DNA of 64,000 nucleotides from Gordonia sihwensis NBRC 108236. GTDB lineage: Bacteria > Actinomycetota > Actinomycetes > Mycobacteriales > Mycobacteriaceae. The stretch lies in contig NZ_BANU01000015.1 in the NCBI RefSeq assembly GCF_000333035.1, positions 62,001 to 126,000 of the forward strand, in the 5' to 3' direction. The notes beneath the pieces were generated by a model. That model was given only the letters and a program-made list of their open reading frames with translations. It had not been told where the DNA came from and ran no database searches. Shown one piece after another: positions 18,086 to 27,805 of the stretch. How positions within the stretch are numbered: position 1 is the stretch's first letter; every line of letters begins with the position of its first letter. The translations under genes were made by a program, and so were the position numbers.

Positions 18086-21000
18086 TCAGTACACGTCGCG
18101 GACGTACCGGCCTTCGGCGGAGAGCGCCCGCAGATAGTTCTCGGCGCCGGACGGCGCGAGACGCCCGTGTTCGGCCACGATCTGCTTGAGGGTGTCGTCC
18201 ACGTCGCGCGCCATGTGCTTGGCGTCGCCGCAGACGTAGACGTGCGCGCCGCGCCGCAGCCACTCCCAGATCTCCGGGGCGCGCTCGCGCATCAGATGCT
18301 GGACGTACACCTTCTCCGGCTGGTCGCGCGAGAAGGCGGTGTCCAGTCGCGTGAGGACCCCGGCCTCCCGGAACCCGGCGAGCTCGTCTTCGTAGTAGAA
18401 CTCGGTGGCGCGGTGGCGTTCACCGAAGAAGATCCAGTTGTCGCCGGCGGCCCCGGACGCGGCCCGCTCGTGCAGGAAGGCCCGGAACGGAGCGATTCCG
18501 GTTCCGGGACCGATCATGATCGCCGGAGCCTCCGGGTCGACGGGCGGGCCGAACTTCTTGTTGGGCGTGATGAAGATGCGCGCGAGGTCGGCGGGGCCGC
18601 GATCGGCCAGGAATCCCGAGCACACGCCCCGGCGCGGCGCGGACTCGTCGCCGAACCGCACCACCGAGACGGTGGCCTCCACCCGTTCCGGGTGCGCGGA
18701 CGGACTGGAGGAGATGGAGTAGAGGCGGGGGCGCAGCCGTCGGCACACCGAGAGCCACTGCGCCGCGGTGGCCGAGACCGGATGAGTGGCCAGTAGGTCC
18801 ACCGACTGGCGGTTCCACGCCCAGTCGGCGAAGCCGGCCGGATCGTCGAGGAGGGCGCGCAGTTCGGAGTCGCCCGTCCGCTCGGCGACGAAGGCGACCA
18901 GATCGCGGGAGCAGTCGGCGATCTCGTAGTCCTCGGTGAGCGCCTGCCGGAGCGGGACGGGGGCGCCGTCGACGGTCACCGCCTCCGCGCCGTCGAGCCC
19001 CGTGCGCGCGAGCCATTCGTCGACCAGCGTCTCGCTGTTGCGCGGCCACACGCCGAGGGCGTCTCCGGCGGTGTACTCGAGGGAGCCCGGCGGCAGATGA
19101 AACGCGATGCGGCGCACCTCCTTCGCTGTACCCGTCGTCAAGACTGCGTTCTCCAGCACGCGCGCGGTGAACGGGTTCTTCCGTGAATAGCCCGGAGCCG
19201 GAGGGGATTCGGCGCAGGTCCGGGAGTCGGCAGCGGTGTCGGGGTCGTCCGGCGAGGCCGGTGAGTCCAGCACGGCGACCACCCCGGCGAGCCATGCGGC
19301 GGCCGCGGTGTCGTAGTCGGGCTCGCAGTATCCGGCGGGCGCGATCCGCTGCGCGTCCAGCGTCGCCAGCCGTGCGTCCAGTTTGCGGGCGAAACCGCAG
19401 AAATCCGCATACGACGAGTCGCCGAACCCGAGAACTGAGAAGCGCAGTCCGTCCACGTCTTGCGCGCACGCGCCGGCGAGCGCGTCCCACAGTCCGACGG
19501 CGGCATCCGGTGCGTCGCCGTCACCGGTGGTCGAGACGATGAACAGGACGTCGCCGACCAGGTCGCCGAGTCCGGTGCGTTCGGCGCTCGCATCGATCAC
19601 GTCGAAGCCGGCGTCGCGCAATGCGCCGGCGCATTGCGCCGCGTACTCCTCCGCGGTGCCGGTCTGCGACGCCCATACGAGCCGGATTCTGCGCGCCGGT
19701 GAATCGACGACGGACGCGGATCCGGGTCCCGTCATCGGAACCCGGGAGAAGTATCCGGCCAGCACTCCGTCGACCCAGATCCGGGCCGGCTCCGAGAGCG
19801 GCGCCTGTGACGGGACCGTCGGAACCGCGTCGCGGGGCGGATTGGCGGTCAGGCCGCGCAGCAGACCCGCCAGATAGCCGCGCTCGGTCTCGGTCAGCAC
19901 GGGCTCGCCGGCGTCGACGCGCAGGGCGACGGCCAGCGACGACGATTCGGTCGCGGTCGGATCGGCGGCGGTCGGATCGGCGGTGGTCATGGGCGGCTCC
20001 TGGTTATCGGGCACCGGTCCGGAGAGCCGGGTGAGCGCCACGGCGCACGCCTTGAACTCCGGTTGCAGCGAATCGGGGTCGACGGCATCGGTGGTCACGG
20101 CGTTCACCGCGAGCATCTCGCCGAAGGCGTCGGACCAGTGCATGGGGACGAAGCAGACGCCGGCGCTCACCGCGTCGTCGACGCGCGCGGGTACCCGTAC
20201 CGCGCCGCGGCGGGATCGCACCTCCACCATGTCTCCGTCGCCGATACCCGCCGGGCGTGCGTCGTCGGGATGGATCTGCACGAAGGAGCCGGGGTCGAGC
20301 CGGCAGAGTTTCGCGACCCGGCCGGTCTTCGTCATGGTGTGCCACTGGTGCGCCAGCCGACCGGTGGTCAGGACCATCGGATAGTCGTCGTCGGGGAGTT
20401 CGGCGGGCGGCATGTGCGGGCGGGCGAGGAACCGCGCGCGCCGGTCCGGGGTGGGGAAGAGGGGACCGGGCTCGGCCGGGTCGTCGCTGAGGTAGCGGAT
20501 CGGATTGCGCGCCGGTCCGCCCGGCGCCGCCGGCCACTGAACGGGTCCTTCGCGCAGCCTCGCGTAGTCGACGCCGCGGAGGTCCCAGCCGGTCCGCGGA
20601 TTGTGGAAGCCGCGGATCTCGTCGAACACGGCCGCCGCGTCGGCGTGCGAGAACCCGTCGCGGAAGCCCATGCCGCGGGCGATCTGGGAGATCAGCTCCC
20701 AGTCGGCCCGCGCCTGGCCCGGCGGCGCTACGGCGGGGGAGGTGAGACTGATGCTGCGTTCGGAGTTCACCATCGTCCCCTGCGCTTCGGTCCACAGTGC
20801 GGCGGGCAGCACGATGTCGGCGTATTCGCAGGTCTCGGTTCCGGTGAAGGCCTCCTGGACCACGACGAAGTCCGCGCGCCGGAGGGCCTGCACGACGGTC
20901 GAGCGGTTCGCCACCGAGGCCACCGGATTGGTGCAGATGATCCACGCGGCGCGGATGCGGCCATCGGCCATCGCCTCGAACATGTCGACGGTGCCGCCGC

Positions 21001-22153
21001 CCGGATCGGTGCTCAGCGTCCCCGGTTCGAGACCCCAGGCTGCCTCCACGTCGGCGCGGTCGCCGGCATCGAGCGCGCTGCGCTGCCCGGGCAGGCCCGG
21101 ACCCATGTAGCCCATCTCGCGACCGCCCATCGCATTGGGCTGCCCGGTCAGCGAGAACGGGCCGGATCCCGTCCGGCAGATGGTTCCGGTGGCGAGATGG
21201 AGGTTGCAGACGGCATTGGTGTTCCACGTCCCGTGCGTCGACTGATTGAGCCCCATCGTCCACAGGGTCATCCAGTTCTCGGCGCCGGCGAGGATGCGGG
21301 CCGTCTCCCGCAGGGCGTCCTCGTCGACGCCGGTGAGTTCGGCGACTCGTTCGGGCGGGTAGTCGTCGAGCATCGCGGCGAGCGCGTCCCACCCCCGCGT
21401 GTGCGCGGCCACGAACTCCTCGTCCAGCCCGCCTTCGTCGACGATGAGCCGCAGCAGGCCGTTGAGCAGTGCGAGATCGGTGCCCGGCCGGACCGGGAGA
21501 TGGATGTGCGCTTTGCTGGCCGTGGCGGTCCGCCGCGGATCGACCACGATCAGCCGGGCGCCCGCGGCCACCCGGTCGAGGAGGCGCAGGAACAGGATCG
21601 GGTGGCAGTCGGCCATATTGGAACCGATCACCAGGAAGGCGTCGGCGTGGTCGATGTCGTCGTAGCTGCCGGGCGGTCCGTCGGCACCGAGCGACTGCTT
21701 GTAGCCGGTCCCCGCACTCGCCATGCACAGCCGGGAGTTCGATTCGATCTGGTTGGTGCCGAGGAAGCCTTTGACCAGCTTGTTCGCCAGATACTGTGCT
21801 TCGAGTGACATCTGGCCGGAGACGTACACCGCGATGGATTCGGGGCCGTGGCGGTCACGGATCCGTGTCAGTCGGCGGGCGGTCTCGGCGATCGCGTCGT
21901 CCACGTCGGCGGGTCGGGCGTCACCGTCGCGCCGCTCCCGGATCAGAGCGGTGGTGAGTCGTCCGGGGGCGCGCAGCATGTCGGCGGTGGTGGCGCCCTT
22001 GGTGCACAGCCTGCCCCGATTGGCCGGATGGCTCTTGGTGCCCCGCGCCCCGGTGACGGCCCCGTCCGCGACGTCGAGGGTCAGTCCGCAACCCACGCCG
22101 CAGTAACCGCACACGGTGTCGACGGCAGTGGGAGCCAGCGGTTCCAGGGACAT
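18086..22153 (-). CDS. nasA: Assimilatory nitrate reductase fused to a flavodoxin/FAD-NADPH reductase
   Basis: A 1,355-residue fusion. Residues 1-700 are a molybdopterin nitrate reductase catalytic subunit with a 4Fe-4S site (Cys15, Cys18, Cys22, Cys50) and MoCo motifs such as SNMADCHPILF and NSERSIS. After a Pro/Thr-rich linker (about 720-800) come a flavodoxin domain (IRLVWASQTGTAEEY, about 821) and a CysJ/P450-reductase-like FAD-NADPH module (RLYSISSSPSAHPERVEA, MIGPGTGIAPFRAFL, HVYVCGDAKHMA). One polypeptide could thus pass electrons from NADPH to nitrate. Fusions of this type are known in actinobacteria. ATG 22153 has GGAACC at a suitable distance; GTG 22162 is an alternative. A putative GlnR site lies upstream. 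Confidence 0.93.
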   Translation of the reverse strand: MSLEPLAPTAVDTVCGYCGVGCGLTLDVADGAVTGARGTKSHPANRGRLCTKGATTADMLRAPGRLTTALIRERRDGDARPADVDDAIAETARRLTRIRDRHGPESIAVYVSGQMSLEAQYLANKLVKGFLGTNQIESNSRLCMASAGTGYKQSLGADGPPGSYDDIDHADAFLVIGSNMADCHPILFLRLLDRVAAGARLIVVDPRRTATASKAHIHLPVRPGTDLALLNGLLRLIVDEGGLDEEFVAAHTRGWDALAAMLDDYPPERVAELTGVDEDALRETARILAGAENWMTLWTMGLNQSTHGTWNTNAVCNLHLATGTICRTGSGPFSLTGQPNAMGGREMGYMGPGLPGQRSALDAGDRADVEAAWGLEPGTLSTDPGGGTVDMFEAMADGRIRAAWIICTNPVASVANRSTVVQALRRADFVVVQEAFTGTETCEYADIVLPAALWTEAQGTMVNSERSISLTSPAVAPPGQARADWELISQIARGMGFRDGFSHADAAAVFDEIRGFHNPRTGWDLRGVDYARLREGPVQWPAAPGGPARNPIRYLSDDPAEPGPLFPTPDRRARFLARPHMPPAELPDDDYPMVLTTGRLAHQWHTMTKTGRVAKLCRLDPGSFVQIHPDDARPAGIGDGDMVEVRSRRGAVRVPARVDDAVSAGVCFVPMHWSDAFGEMLAVNAVTTDAVDPDSLQPEFKACAVALTRLSGPVPDNQEPPMTTADPTAADPTATESSSLAVALRVDAGEPVLTETERGYLAGLLRGLTANPPRDAVPTVPSQAPLSEPARIWVDGVLAGYFSRVPMTGPGSASVVDSPARRIRLVWASQTGTAEEYAAQCAGALRDAGFDVIDASAERTGLGDLVGDVLFIVSTTGDGDAPDAAVGLWDALAGACAQDVDGLRFSVLGFGDSSYADFCGFARKLDARLATLDAQRIAPAGYCEPDYDTAAAAWLAGVVAVLDSPASPDDPDTAADSRTCAESPPAPGYSRKNPFTARVLENAVLTTGTAKEVRRIAFHLPPGSLEYTAGDALGVWPRNSETLVDEWLARTGLDGAEAVTVDGAPVPLRQALTEDYEIADCSRDLVAFVAERTGDSELRALLDDPAGFADWAWNRQSVDLLATHPVSATAAQWLSVCRRLRPRLYSISSSPSAHPERVEATVSVVRFGDESAPRRGVCSGFLADRGPADLARIFITPNKKFGPPVDPEAPAIMIGPGTGIAPFRAFLHERAASGAAGDNWIFFGERHRATEFYYEDELAGFREAGVLTRLDTAFSRDQPEKVYVQHLMRERAPEIWEWLRRGAHVYVCGDAKHMARDVDDTLKQIVAEHGRLAPSGAENYLRALSAEGRYVRDVY

Positions 22154-22198
22154 GCCAGTCACGGTTCCGTGGAACTGTTTCGGCGCGTGCAGAGCGGC

Positions 22199-22214
22199 GT
22201 TACAGCCAGGTCAA
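22199..22214 (-). promoter_or_regulatory. Putative GlnR-type nitrogen control site upstream of nasA
   Basis: On the minus strand the sequence reads TTGAC, 6 bases, GTAAC, close to the actinobacterial GlnR pattern gTnAC-n6-GaAAC and containing the AC-n9-AC core reported for mycobacteria. A further GAAAC lies 17 bases closer to nasA. The position, about 46 bases before the nasA start, fits nitrogen-responsive activation. The thiolase gene starts on the other side, so the site could affect either. Confidence 0.35.
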
Positions 22215-22267
22215 CTATCGGGACGCCTCCTTCCCAACCGAGCGCTTGTTAGGGTATGAAGGACGGC

Positions 22268-23401
22268 ATGCGAGATGCAGTGATTGTCGATGCCGTCCGT
22301 ACTCCGATCGGTAAGCGGAACGGCGGCCTGTCCGAGATCCATCCCGGCGACCTGAGCGCGCACGTGCTGTCGGCGCTGGCCGACCGCGTGGGTTTCGATC
22401 CCGCCGGCGTGGACGACGTGATCTGGGGGTGCGTCAGCCAGGTCGGCGACCAGGCGGGCAGCATCGGCCGGGTCGGCGTGCTGGCCGCGGGCTGGCCCGA
22501 GTCCGTTCCGGCGACCGTCGTCGACCGTCGGTGCGGCTCGAGTCAGCAGTCGGTGCATTTCGCCGCCGCCGGCGTGATCGCCGGACAGTACGACATCGCC
22601 GTCGCCGGTGGCGTGGAGTCCATGTCGCGCGTACCGATGGGTGCCGCACGCGGTGACGGTGCTCCCTATCCGGCGTCCGTGCTCGACCGATACGGCGTGG
22701 ACGGCTTCAACCAGGGCCTCGGCGCCGAGATGATGGCCAAGCGCTGGAACTTCAGCAGGCAGCAGCTCGACGAGTACTCGGCCCGCTCGCACGAGCGCAC
22801 CGCCGCCGCGCAGGACGCAGGCGCCTTCGATGCGCAGATCGCTCCGATCCCGGACGGCCTCGCCGTCGACGAGGGGTTGCGCCGCGGCACCACGGCGGAG
22901 AAGCTCGGCGGGCTCAAGACCCCGTTCGACCCCGAGGGCGTCATCACCGCGGGCAACGCCTCGCAGATCTCCGACGGTGCCGGCGCCCTGCTGGTGACGA
23001 CCAGCGAGATCGCCGCGGCCAACGGCTGGCGGCCGATGGCGCGGGTGCACACCGCGACCCTCGCCGGCGACGACCCGGTCATCATGCTCACCGGACCGAT
23101 CGCCGCCACCGCCAAGGCGCTGGAACGCTCGGGACTGGCGGTGTCCGACATCGGCGCCTATGAGGTGAACGAGGCCTTCGCGCCGGTCCCGATGGCCTGG
23201 CAGGCCGAGATCGGTGCCTCCGACGACGTCCTCAATCCGGTCGGCGGTGCCATCTCGGTGGGCCACCCGCTCGGCGGGTCGGGCGCGATTCTGATGACCC
23301 GGCTCGTCCACCACATGCGCGACAACGGGATCCAGTACGGTCTGCAGACCATGTGCGAAGCTGGAGGTATGGCGAACGCAACGATTCTGGAACTTCTGTG
23401 A
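22268..23401 (+). CDS. Acetyl-CoA acyltransferase (thiolase)
   Basis: A 377-residue thiolase of the degradative/FadA-like type that cleaves 3-ketoacyl-CoA with CoA at the end of beta-oxidation. The nucleophilic cysteine is Cys89 in VVDRRCGSSQQ. The C-terminal active-site blocks GHPLGGSG and CEAGGMANA are present. The start is ATG 22268, 5 bases after AAGGA; an ATG 12 bases upstream lacks this. The stop overlaps the start of the enoyl-CoA hydratase gene (GTGA), so the two are coupled. Chain-length or steroid specificity cannot be told. Confidence 0.92.
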   Translation: MRDAVIVDAVRTPIGKRNGGLSEIHPGDLSAHVLSALADRVGFDPAGVDDVIWGCVSQVGDQAGSIGRVGVLAAGWPESVPATVVDRRCGSSQQSVHFAAAGVIAGQYDIAVAGGVESMSRVPMGAARGDGAPYPASVLDRYGVDGFNQGLGAEMMAKRWNFSRQQLDEYSARSHERTAAAQDAGAFDAQIAPIPDGLAVDEGLRRGTTAEKLGGLKTPFDPEGVITAGNASQISDGAGALLVTTSEIAAANGWRPMARVHTATLAGDDPVIMLTGPIAATAKALERSGLAVSDIGAYEVNEAFAPVPMAWQAEIGASDDVLNPVGGAISVGHPLGGSGAILMTRLVHHMRDNGIQYGLQTMCEAGGMANATILELL

Positions 23402-24201
23402 GCGGCGACGTGCTGCTGGTCGAGCGCGACGGCGACGTCGTGACCTGGACCGTCAATCGACCCGAGACCCGCAATGCCATCTCCGAGGACGACGCCATCG
23501 ATGCACTCGTCGATGCGGCGACGGCGGTGAACCGGGACCAGTCGGTCCGGGCGGTGATCCTCACCGGCGCCGGTTCGGCCTTCTCGGCCGGCGGCAACGT
23601 CAAAGACATGGCGGCCGCGGCGGGTCTGTTCGGCGGGGCTCCGCACCAGCAGCGCGTCGGTTATCGCGAGGGCATCCAGCGGATACCGCGCGCGATGTAC
23701 GCGCTCGAGGTGCCGGTGATCGCGGCCGTCAACGGCCCCGCGGTGGGCGCCGGGTGCGATCTGGCGCTGATGTGCGACATCCGGATCGCCTCGAACACGG
23801 CCTTCTTCGCCGAGAGCTTCGTGAAGCTCGGGCTGATCCCCGGCGACGGCGTCGCGTGGCTGCTGCCCCGGGCGATCGGGCCGGCGCGGGCCGCAGAAAT
23901 GGCACTGACCGGCGATCGCGTCGACGCCGCGACGGCGCTCGAGTGGGGCATCGTCTCGCGCGTCGTCGAACCGGCCGATCTGTTGCCGACCGCTCGTGAG
24001 ATCGCGTCGCGGATCGCCGCGAACCCACCGGTGGCGGTGCGCATGACCAAGAAGCTCCTGCGGGAGTCCTCGCAGCAGACCCTCGACCAGCTACTCGAGC
24101 TCTCGGCGACCATGCAGGCGGTGGCGCACCACACCGAGGACCATCGGGAGGCCGTCGCCGCGTTCCTCGAGAAGCGGCCCGGACGGTTCACCGGGGTGTA
24201 G
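23398..24201 (+). CDS. Enoyl-CoA hydratase/isomerase family protein
   Basis: A 267-residue crotonase-fold protein. The oxyanion-hole segments are AFSAGGNVKDM and PAVGAGCDLALMCDIRIAS; the expected acidic region is FVKLGLIPGDGVAWLLPR. Hydratases usually carry Glu in the latter position, so the exact reaction (hydratase, isomerase or other crotonase chemistry) is uncertain. It starts at a GTG overlapping the thiolase TGA, which is typical of tightly coupled beta-oxidation genes. A FAD monooxygenase follows 5 bases after its stop. Confidence 0.9.
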   Translation: MSGDVLLVERDGDVVTWTVNRPETRNAISEDDAIDALVDAATAVNRDQSVRAVILTGAGSAFSAGGNVKDMAAAAGLFGGAPHQQRVGYREGIQRIPRAMYALEVPVIAAVNGPAVGAGCDLALMCDIRIASNTAFFAESFVKLGLIPGDGVAWLLPRAIGPARAAEMALTGDRVDAATALEWGIVSRVVEPADLLPTAREIASRIAANPPVAVRMTKKLLRESSQQTLDQLLELSATMQAVAHHTEDHREAVAAFLEKRPGRFTGV

Positions 24202-24206
24202 TCGCC

Positions 24207-25367
24207 GTGCGGGTGGTCGTCGTGGGTGCGGGCATCGCCGGGTTGACCGCTGCCGCGGCCCTGGTCCGCGACGGACATGACGTGGTCGTTCTCGAATCTC
24301 GACGGCAGTCGACCGGCGGCGCGGGCATCAGTCTCTGGCCGAACGCGCTGGCAGCACTGGACTGGATCGGCCTCGGCGACGCGGTCCGGTCGCAGTCGGC
24401 ACGCGTGGGCGGCGGAGCACTGAGGTGGCGAGACGGAACGTGGATCCGGAAGCCTCCGCCGGGCGCGCTCGCCGCGGCGGCCGGCGAGGAACTCGCCGTC
24501 ATTCTGCGGGGAACGCTGCACGAGGTGCTCGCCAGTGCGCTGCCCACCGACTCCGTGCGCACCGGTGTCGCCGTGCAGACCGTGCGCACCGTGGGCCGCG
24601 AGGCAGTCGTGACCCTGGCCGACGGTGCTCAGATGCGAGCCGATCTCGTCGTCGGCGCGGACGGAACGCATTCCCGTATCGCCCGCGGTTTCAACGACCG
24701 TCTGTCGAGCAGGTACGCCGGGTACACCGCGTGGCGTGGCGTGGCCGACATCTCGATCGATCCCGATCTCGCGGGCGAGATGATCGGCCCGCGGTCGCAG
24801 TTCGGCGCGGTGCCGCTTCCGGCCGGGCGGACGTACTGGTTCGCCACGGCACAGGCCCCGGAGGCCGCGGTCTTCGACGACGAGCGCGCCGAGGTCGCTC
24901 GCGTCGGCAGAGGCTGGCCGGAGCCGGTCGACGCGGTGATCGCAGCGACGCCGTCTTCGGCGCTGATGCGACACGACCTGTACGACCGGCCCGTCGCACG
25001 CCGGTGGCACGACGGTCGTGCGGTGATCATCGGCGACGCTGCTCACCCGATGCGTCCGCATCTGGGGCAGGGCGGATGTCAGGCGATCGAAGACTCCGTC
25101 GTACTGGCGGCCGCTCTCCGCACGAGTGCGGGTCCGGAGGATGCACTGCAGCTCTTCCATGACGTGAGGCGTCGCCGAGTGCGGCGGGTGGTCCGTGAAT
25201 CACAGATGATCGGCCGCATTGTGAATGCGCCGCAAACCCTGTTCTGGGGCCGCGTCATTCGGGTAAGTCGAATTCTTCCGGATCGCATCCTCCTGCGCCA
25301 TTTGTGCGATATCGCGGGCCGTGACGCATTCACGAGGCAATTGGCGCCAGTGCGTTCTGCTCGATGA
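24207..25367 (+). CDS. FAD-dependent monooxygenase (PHBH/UbiH-type)
   Basis: A 386-residue class A flavoprotein hydroxylase with NAD(P)H as the likely electron donor. The three family signatures are present: VVVGAGIAGLTAAAALV at the N-terminus, ADLVVGADGTHSRIARG near residue 150 and IIGDAAHPMRPHLGQGG near residue 275. The length is standard. It starts with GTG 5 bases after the enoyl-CoA hydratase stop and is probably part of the same transcript. The substrate is unknown. It is not a close match to the 3-hydroxybenzoate hydroxylase remnant at 2.4-3.0 kb. Confidence 0.85.
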   Translation: MRVVVVGAGIAGLTAAAALVRDGHDVVVLESRRQSTGGAGISLWPNALAALDWIGLGDAVRSQSARVGGGALRWRDGTWIRKPPPGALAAAAGEELAVILRGTLHEVLASALPTDSVRTGVAVQTVRTVGREAVVTLADGAQMRADLVVGADGTHSRIARGFNDRLSSRYAGYTAWRGVADISIDPDLAGEMIGPRSQFGAVPLPAGRTYWFATAQAPEAAVFDDERAEVARVGRGWPEPVDAVIAATPSSALMRHDLYDRPVARRWHDGRAVIIGDAAHPMRPHLGQGGCQAIEDSVVLAAALRTSAGPEDALQLFHDVRRRRVRRVVRESQMIGRIVNAPQTLFWGRVIRVSRILPDRILLRHLCDIAGRDAFTRQLAPVRSAR

Positions 25368-25391
25368 CTCGACGGCCGCCTGAACTCCGCC

Positions 25392-25907
25392 TCACCCGAT
25401 CATGACGTCGCCGTGGAACATGTTCGGAGTCGCGCCCGGCGCGCAACCGTGGAACGACGAGGTCGCCATCGGACCCATCACCCCGACTTCGTTCATCATC
25501 CCGCTGCCCTTGCGGACGGAGATCTTCACCGCGTACGCGCCGCTGAGCTGGGCGGGGACGATGTTGGGGGAGGTCTCGGTGATCGGGTAGACGAGCGAGG
25601 CGGTGTCGCCGTGTGTCCAGATGCACGTCACCGGGCCCTTCACCTGGAACGGAGTCTTGTGCATACCGTCCATGATCGTCGCGACGTAGGTCCCGTGGGT
25701 CTTGCCGTCCATGTCGCGTGCACCTTGCGCCTCGATGTTCAGCAGGTGGACGCCGGGGGCGATCATCAAGTCGCCGTCGATCGCGAGTTTCGCCGGATCG
25801 GTCATGTGCGGTGCGGCAGCGGCCATGCCGGGCGCCGCGGCGGCGCCGAGCAGGGAGAGGGCGCCGATTCCGGCCACCGTCGCCGTCCGAACGATTCGAT
25901 TGTTCAT
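25392..25907 (-). CDS. Secreted protein of unknown function
   Basis: A 171-residue exported protein. A classic signal peptide begins MNNRIVRTATVAGIGALSLL and ends in an Ala-rich stretch with likely cleavage around AAAAP-HMTDP. The mature part (about 130 residues) has only a few recognisable features: a single Cys in GPVTCIWTHGD, a second in FHGCAPG near the end, and a run of Met residues (MIAPGV, MMNEVGVMGPM, MFHGDVMIG). The start at 25907 has AAAGGAG 8 bases before it. It is convergent with the FAD monooxygenase. No family is recognised; similar small secreted proteins are common in Gordonia and Rhodococcus. Confidence 0.75.
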   Translation of the reverse strand: MNNRIVRTATVAGIGALSLLGAAAAPGMAAAAPHMTDPAKLAIDGDLMIAPGVHLLNIEAQGARDMDGKTHGTYVATIMDGMHKTPFQVKGPVTCIWTHGDTASLVYPITETSPNIVPAQLSGAYAVKISVRKGSGMMNEVGVMGPMATSSFHGCAPGATPNMFHGDVMIG

Positions 25908-26197
25908 GTCGGTATCTCCTTTGACTGCATGCATCTGACGACGAATACGACGCTACGCCGAAGTCGTCGTTGTGAGAACAGCTGAATGCTGTCGCAAACG
26001 AAAGGAAGTCACCGAATTTCGCGGTGGCACCGGATTCGTCGGAAATGCGCGTGAATCTCGGGTGTGAGTGACTGTTCTCGAGCGGAGGGGCGAGCGTCGA
26101 CGAGAGTCTAAGAATATCGAATTACACTATTGCCATATGAGATTCAATCACATAATATGGGTACATACGTTCGATATGTGTTGCAGGGGAGGCGGAC

Positions 26198-27696
26198 ATG
26201 ACGAACCCGAGCATCGACGCTGCGGGGGTGGGTGGCGTCGACACGTCTGACGCTGCCGCACAGGATCTCGCCGACATCACCGCGGTCGCGGAGATCGCCC
26301 GTCAGGAGTCCCACCTTGCGTGGTTGCGGCTCGGGCACCTGTATGCGATGCAGCGGCGTCGTGCCGCGGGCTCGGCCGGTGACGTCGAGTCCGCACGACT
26401 GCTGGCCGATGCCACCGCCATCGTGGGCGCTGAGGCCGCTATCGTGCAGGCGGTCTCGAAGGACACCGGTATCCGACAGGTCACCCTCGCCGTCGAAGCC
26501 TCCGAACGTCTGCCGCAGACCGCACGCCTGCTCCGCGACGGAGTCATCAGCGCACGTGCATTCGGCGCCATCGTCCTGCAGTGCGGCGCGGTCACCGACG
26601 CCGCGCTGATGGCAGCCATCGACGCCGAGATCGCTCAGGACCTCCGCGGGCACGGCGCTGTGTCGATGAGTGTGGCCGAGCAGACCGCGCGCCGGTTCGT
26701 CGCCGAGTACGACGCCGACGGGGTGCGCGACAAACGCCGCGCCAACACGCCCGGCGTCACCATCGCCCACGACGTCGACCAGTCCGCCCTCACCGTCGCC
26801 ACCCGCGCGGAGGACGTGACTCTGATGGACAAGGCCACCAGGGCGCGCGCCGCCCGGGTGTGCGAGGCGGACTCCCGCACCGTCGGCCAGCGGCGCGCCG
26901 ATGTGGTCGTCGCCGCCGTACTCGGCACCCGGTTCGGCTGCGACTGCGGCCGCGATGACTGCCGGCACGTGCGGCCGAGGAAGAGGTCCGGGCGCAGTTC
27001 GCCAAGATCGTCGTGCACGTCGTCGTCGACGCGTCCACATTGTCCGGCGGCGGGGACAAGGCCGCCTATCTCGACGGTTTCGGCGTGATCGACGCACATC
27101 ACGCGAGGGAGATCGCCGCTCGCGCGGATGCGACGGTGCGGCCGCTCGACATCGCAGGCTTGGCCGAGCAGACCGCGCAGGCAGGCAACCCGTACCGCCC
27201 GACCGCTGCCTGCGACGCCGCCGTCCGCGCCGTGCACGGCACCTGCTCGGTGCCCGGCTGCAACCGGTCAGCGTGGGCGTGCGATCTCGATCATGTCTGC
27301 GAGTACAACCATGCCCAGCCGGCAGCTGGCGGGCAGACCTGCCCGTGCAACTTGAATCCGAAGTGTCGTTTCCATCATCTGATCAAGACCTACGCCGACG
27401 GCTGGCTGGATGATCAAGTCGTCGATGCGAATGGCGTGATCTGGACCGAGACCACCACGCCGTCGGGCTACACCGTCCGGGCCCGCGCCAGGAACCACTG
27501 GCTCCTGCCCGACCTCGGTTCGGTGCCGTGCCTGCACGGCGCACCCGTCGCGCCCGGATTCGTCGACACGACGACGCAGCCGGGACGGTCACGGACCCGT
27601 ACTCAGGCCAAACACGCGTACCGAATGCGGCTCCGGTCGCAGCGCCGCTGCGGTGAGAGTCCTGTCCTCGACAGTCCGGGCGAACCGCCCTTCTGA
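26198..27696 (+). pseudogene. DUF222/HNH endonuclease family protein (13E12-repeat type), frameshifted
   Basis: A DUF222 domain (residues 1 to about 250, ending CDCGRDDCRH) is followed in a different frame by the rest of the protein, VRAQFAKIVVHVVVDASTL, and an HNH segment (CSVPGCNRSAWACDLDHV ... KCRFHHLIKTYADGW). Joined, they give about 499 residues, typical for the family. The frame changes once, near 26955-26975, consistent with a one-base loss; I see no slippery sequence. The start has AGGGGAGG before ATG 26198. Just upstream lies an AT-rich stretch unlike the surroundings, including CACATA and TATGTG arms (26149-26180). The family is multicopy and often variable in actinobacteria; its role is poorly known. 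Confidence 0.85.
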
Positions 27697-27805
27697 GTCG
27701 GTCCCGGACTCACCGTCGCCACCGGTGAGATTCCGGCCACGTCCCTCTCGTCGGGACGAGGCTCCACCTCGTCGTGCGGCGAACCAGCGTCTCTGCAGGT
27801 CAAAG

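Noticed and set aside
18086-20000. Treating the reductase part of nasA as a separate gene starting at the internal Met near 19990
   Set aside because: The frame is continuous and the linker has the composition of an inter-domain spacer; this fusion is known. A restart cannot be excluded but is not the simplest reading.
26940-27020. Programmed frameshift in the DUF222/HNH gene
   Set aside because: No slippery heptamer or strong downstream structure is evident, so mutation or a sequencing error is more likely.
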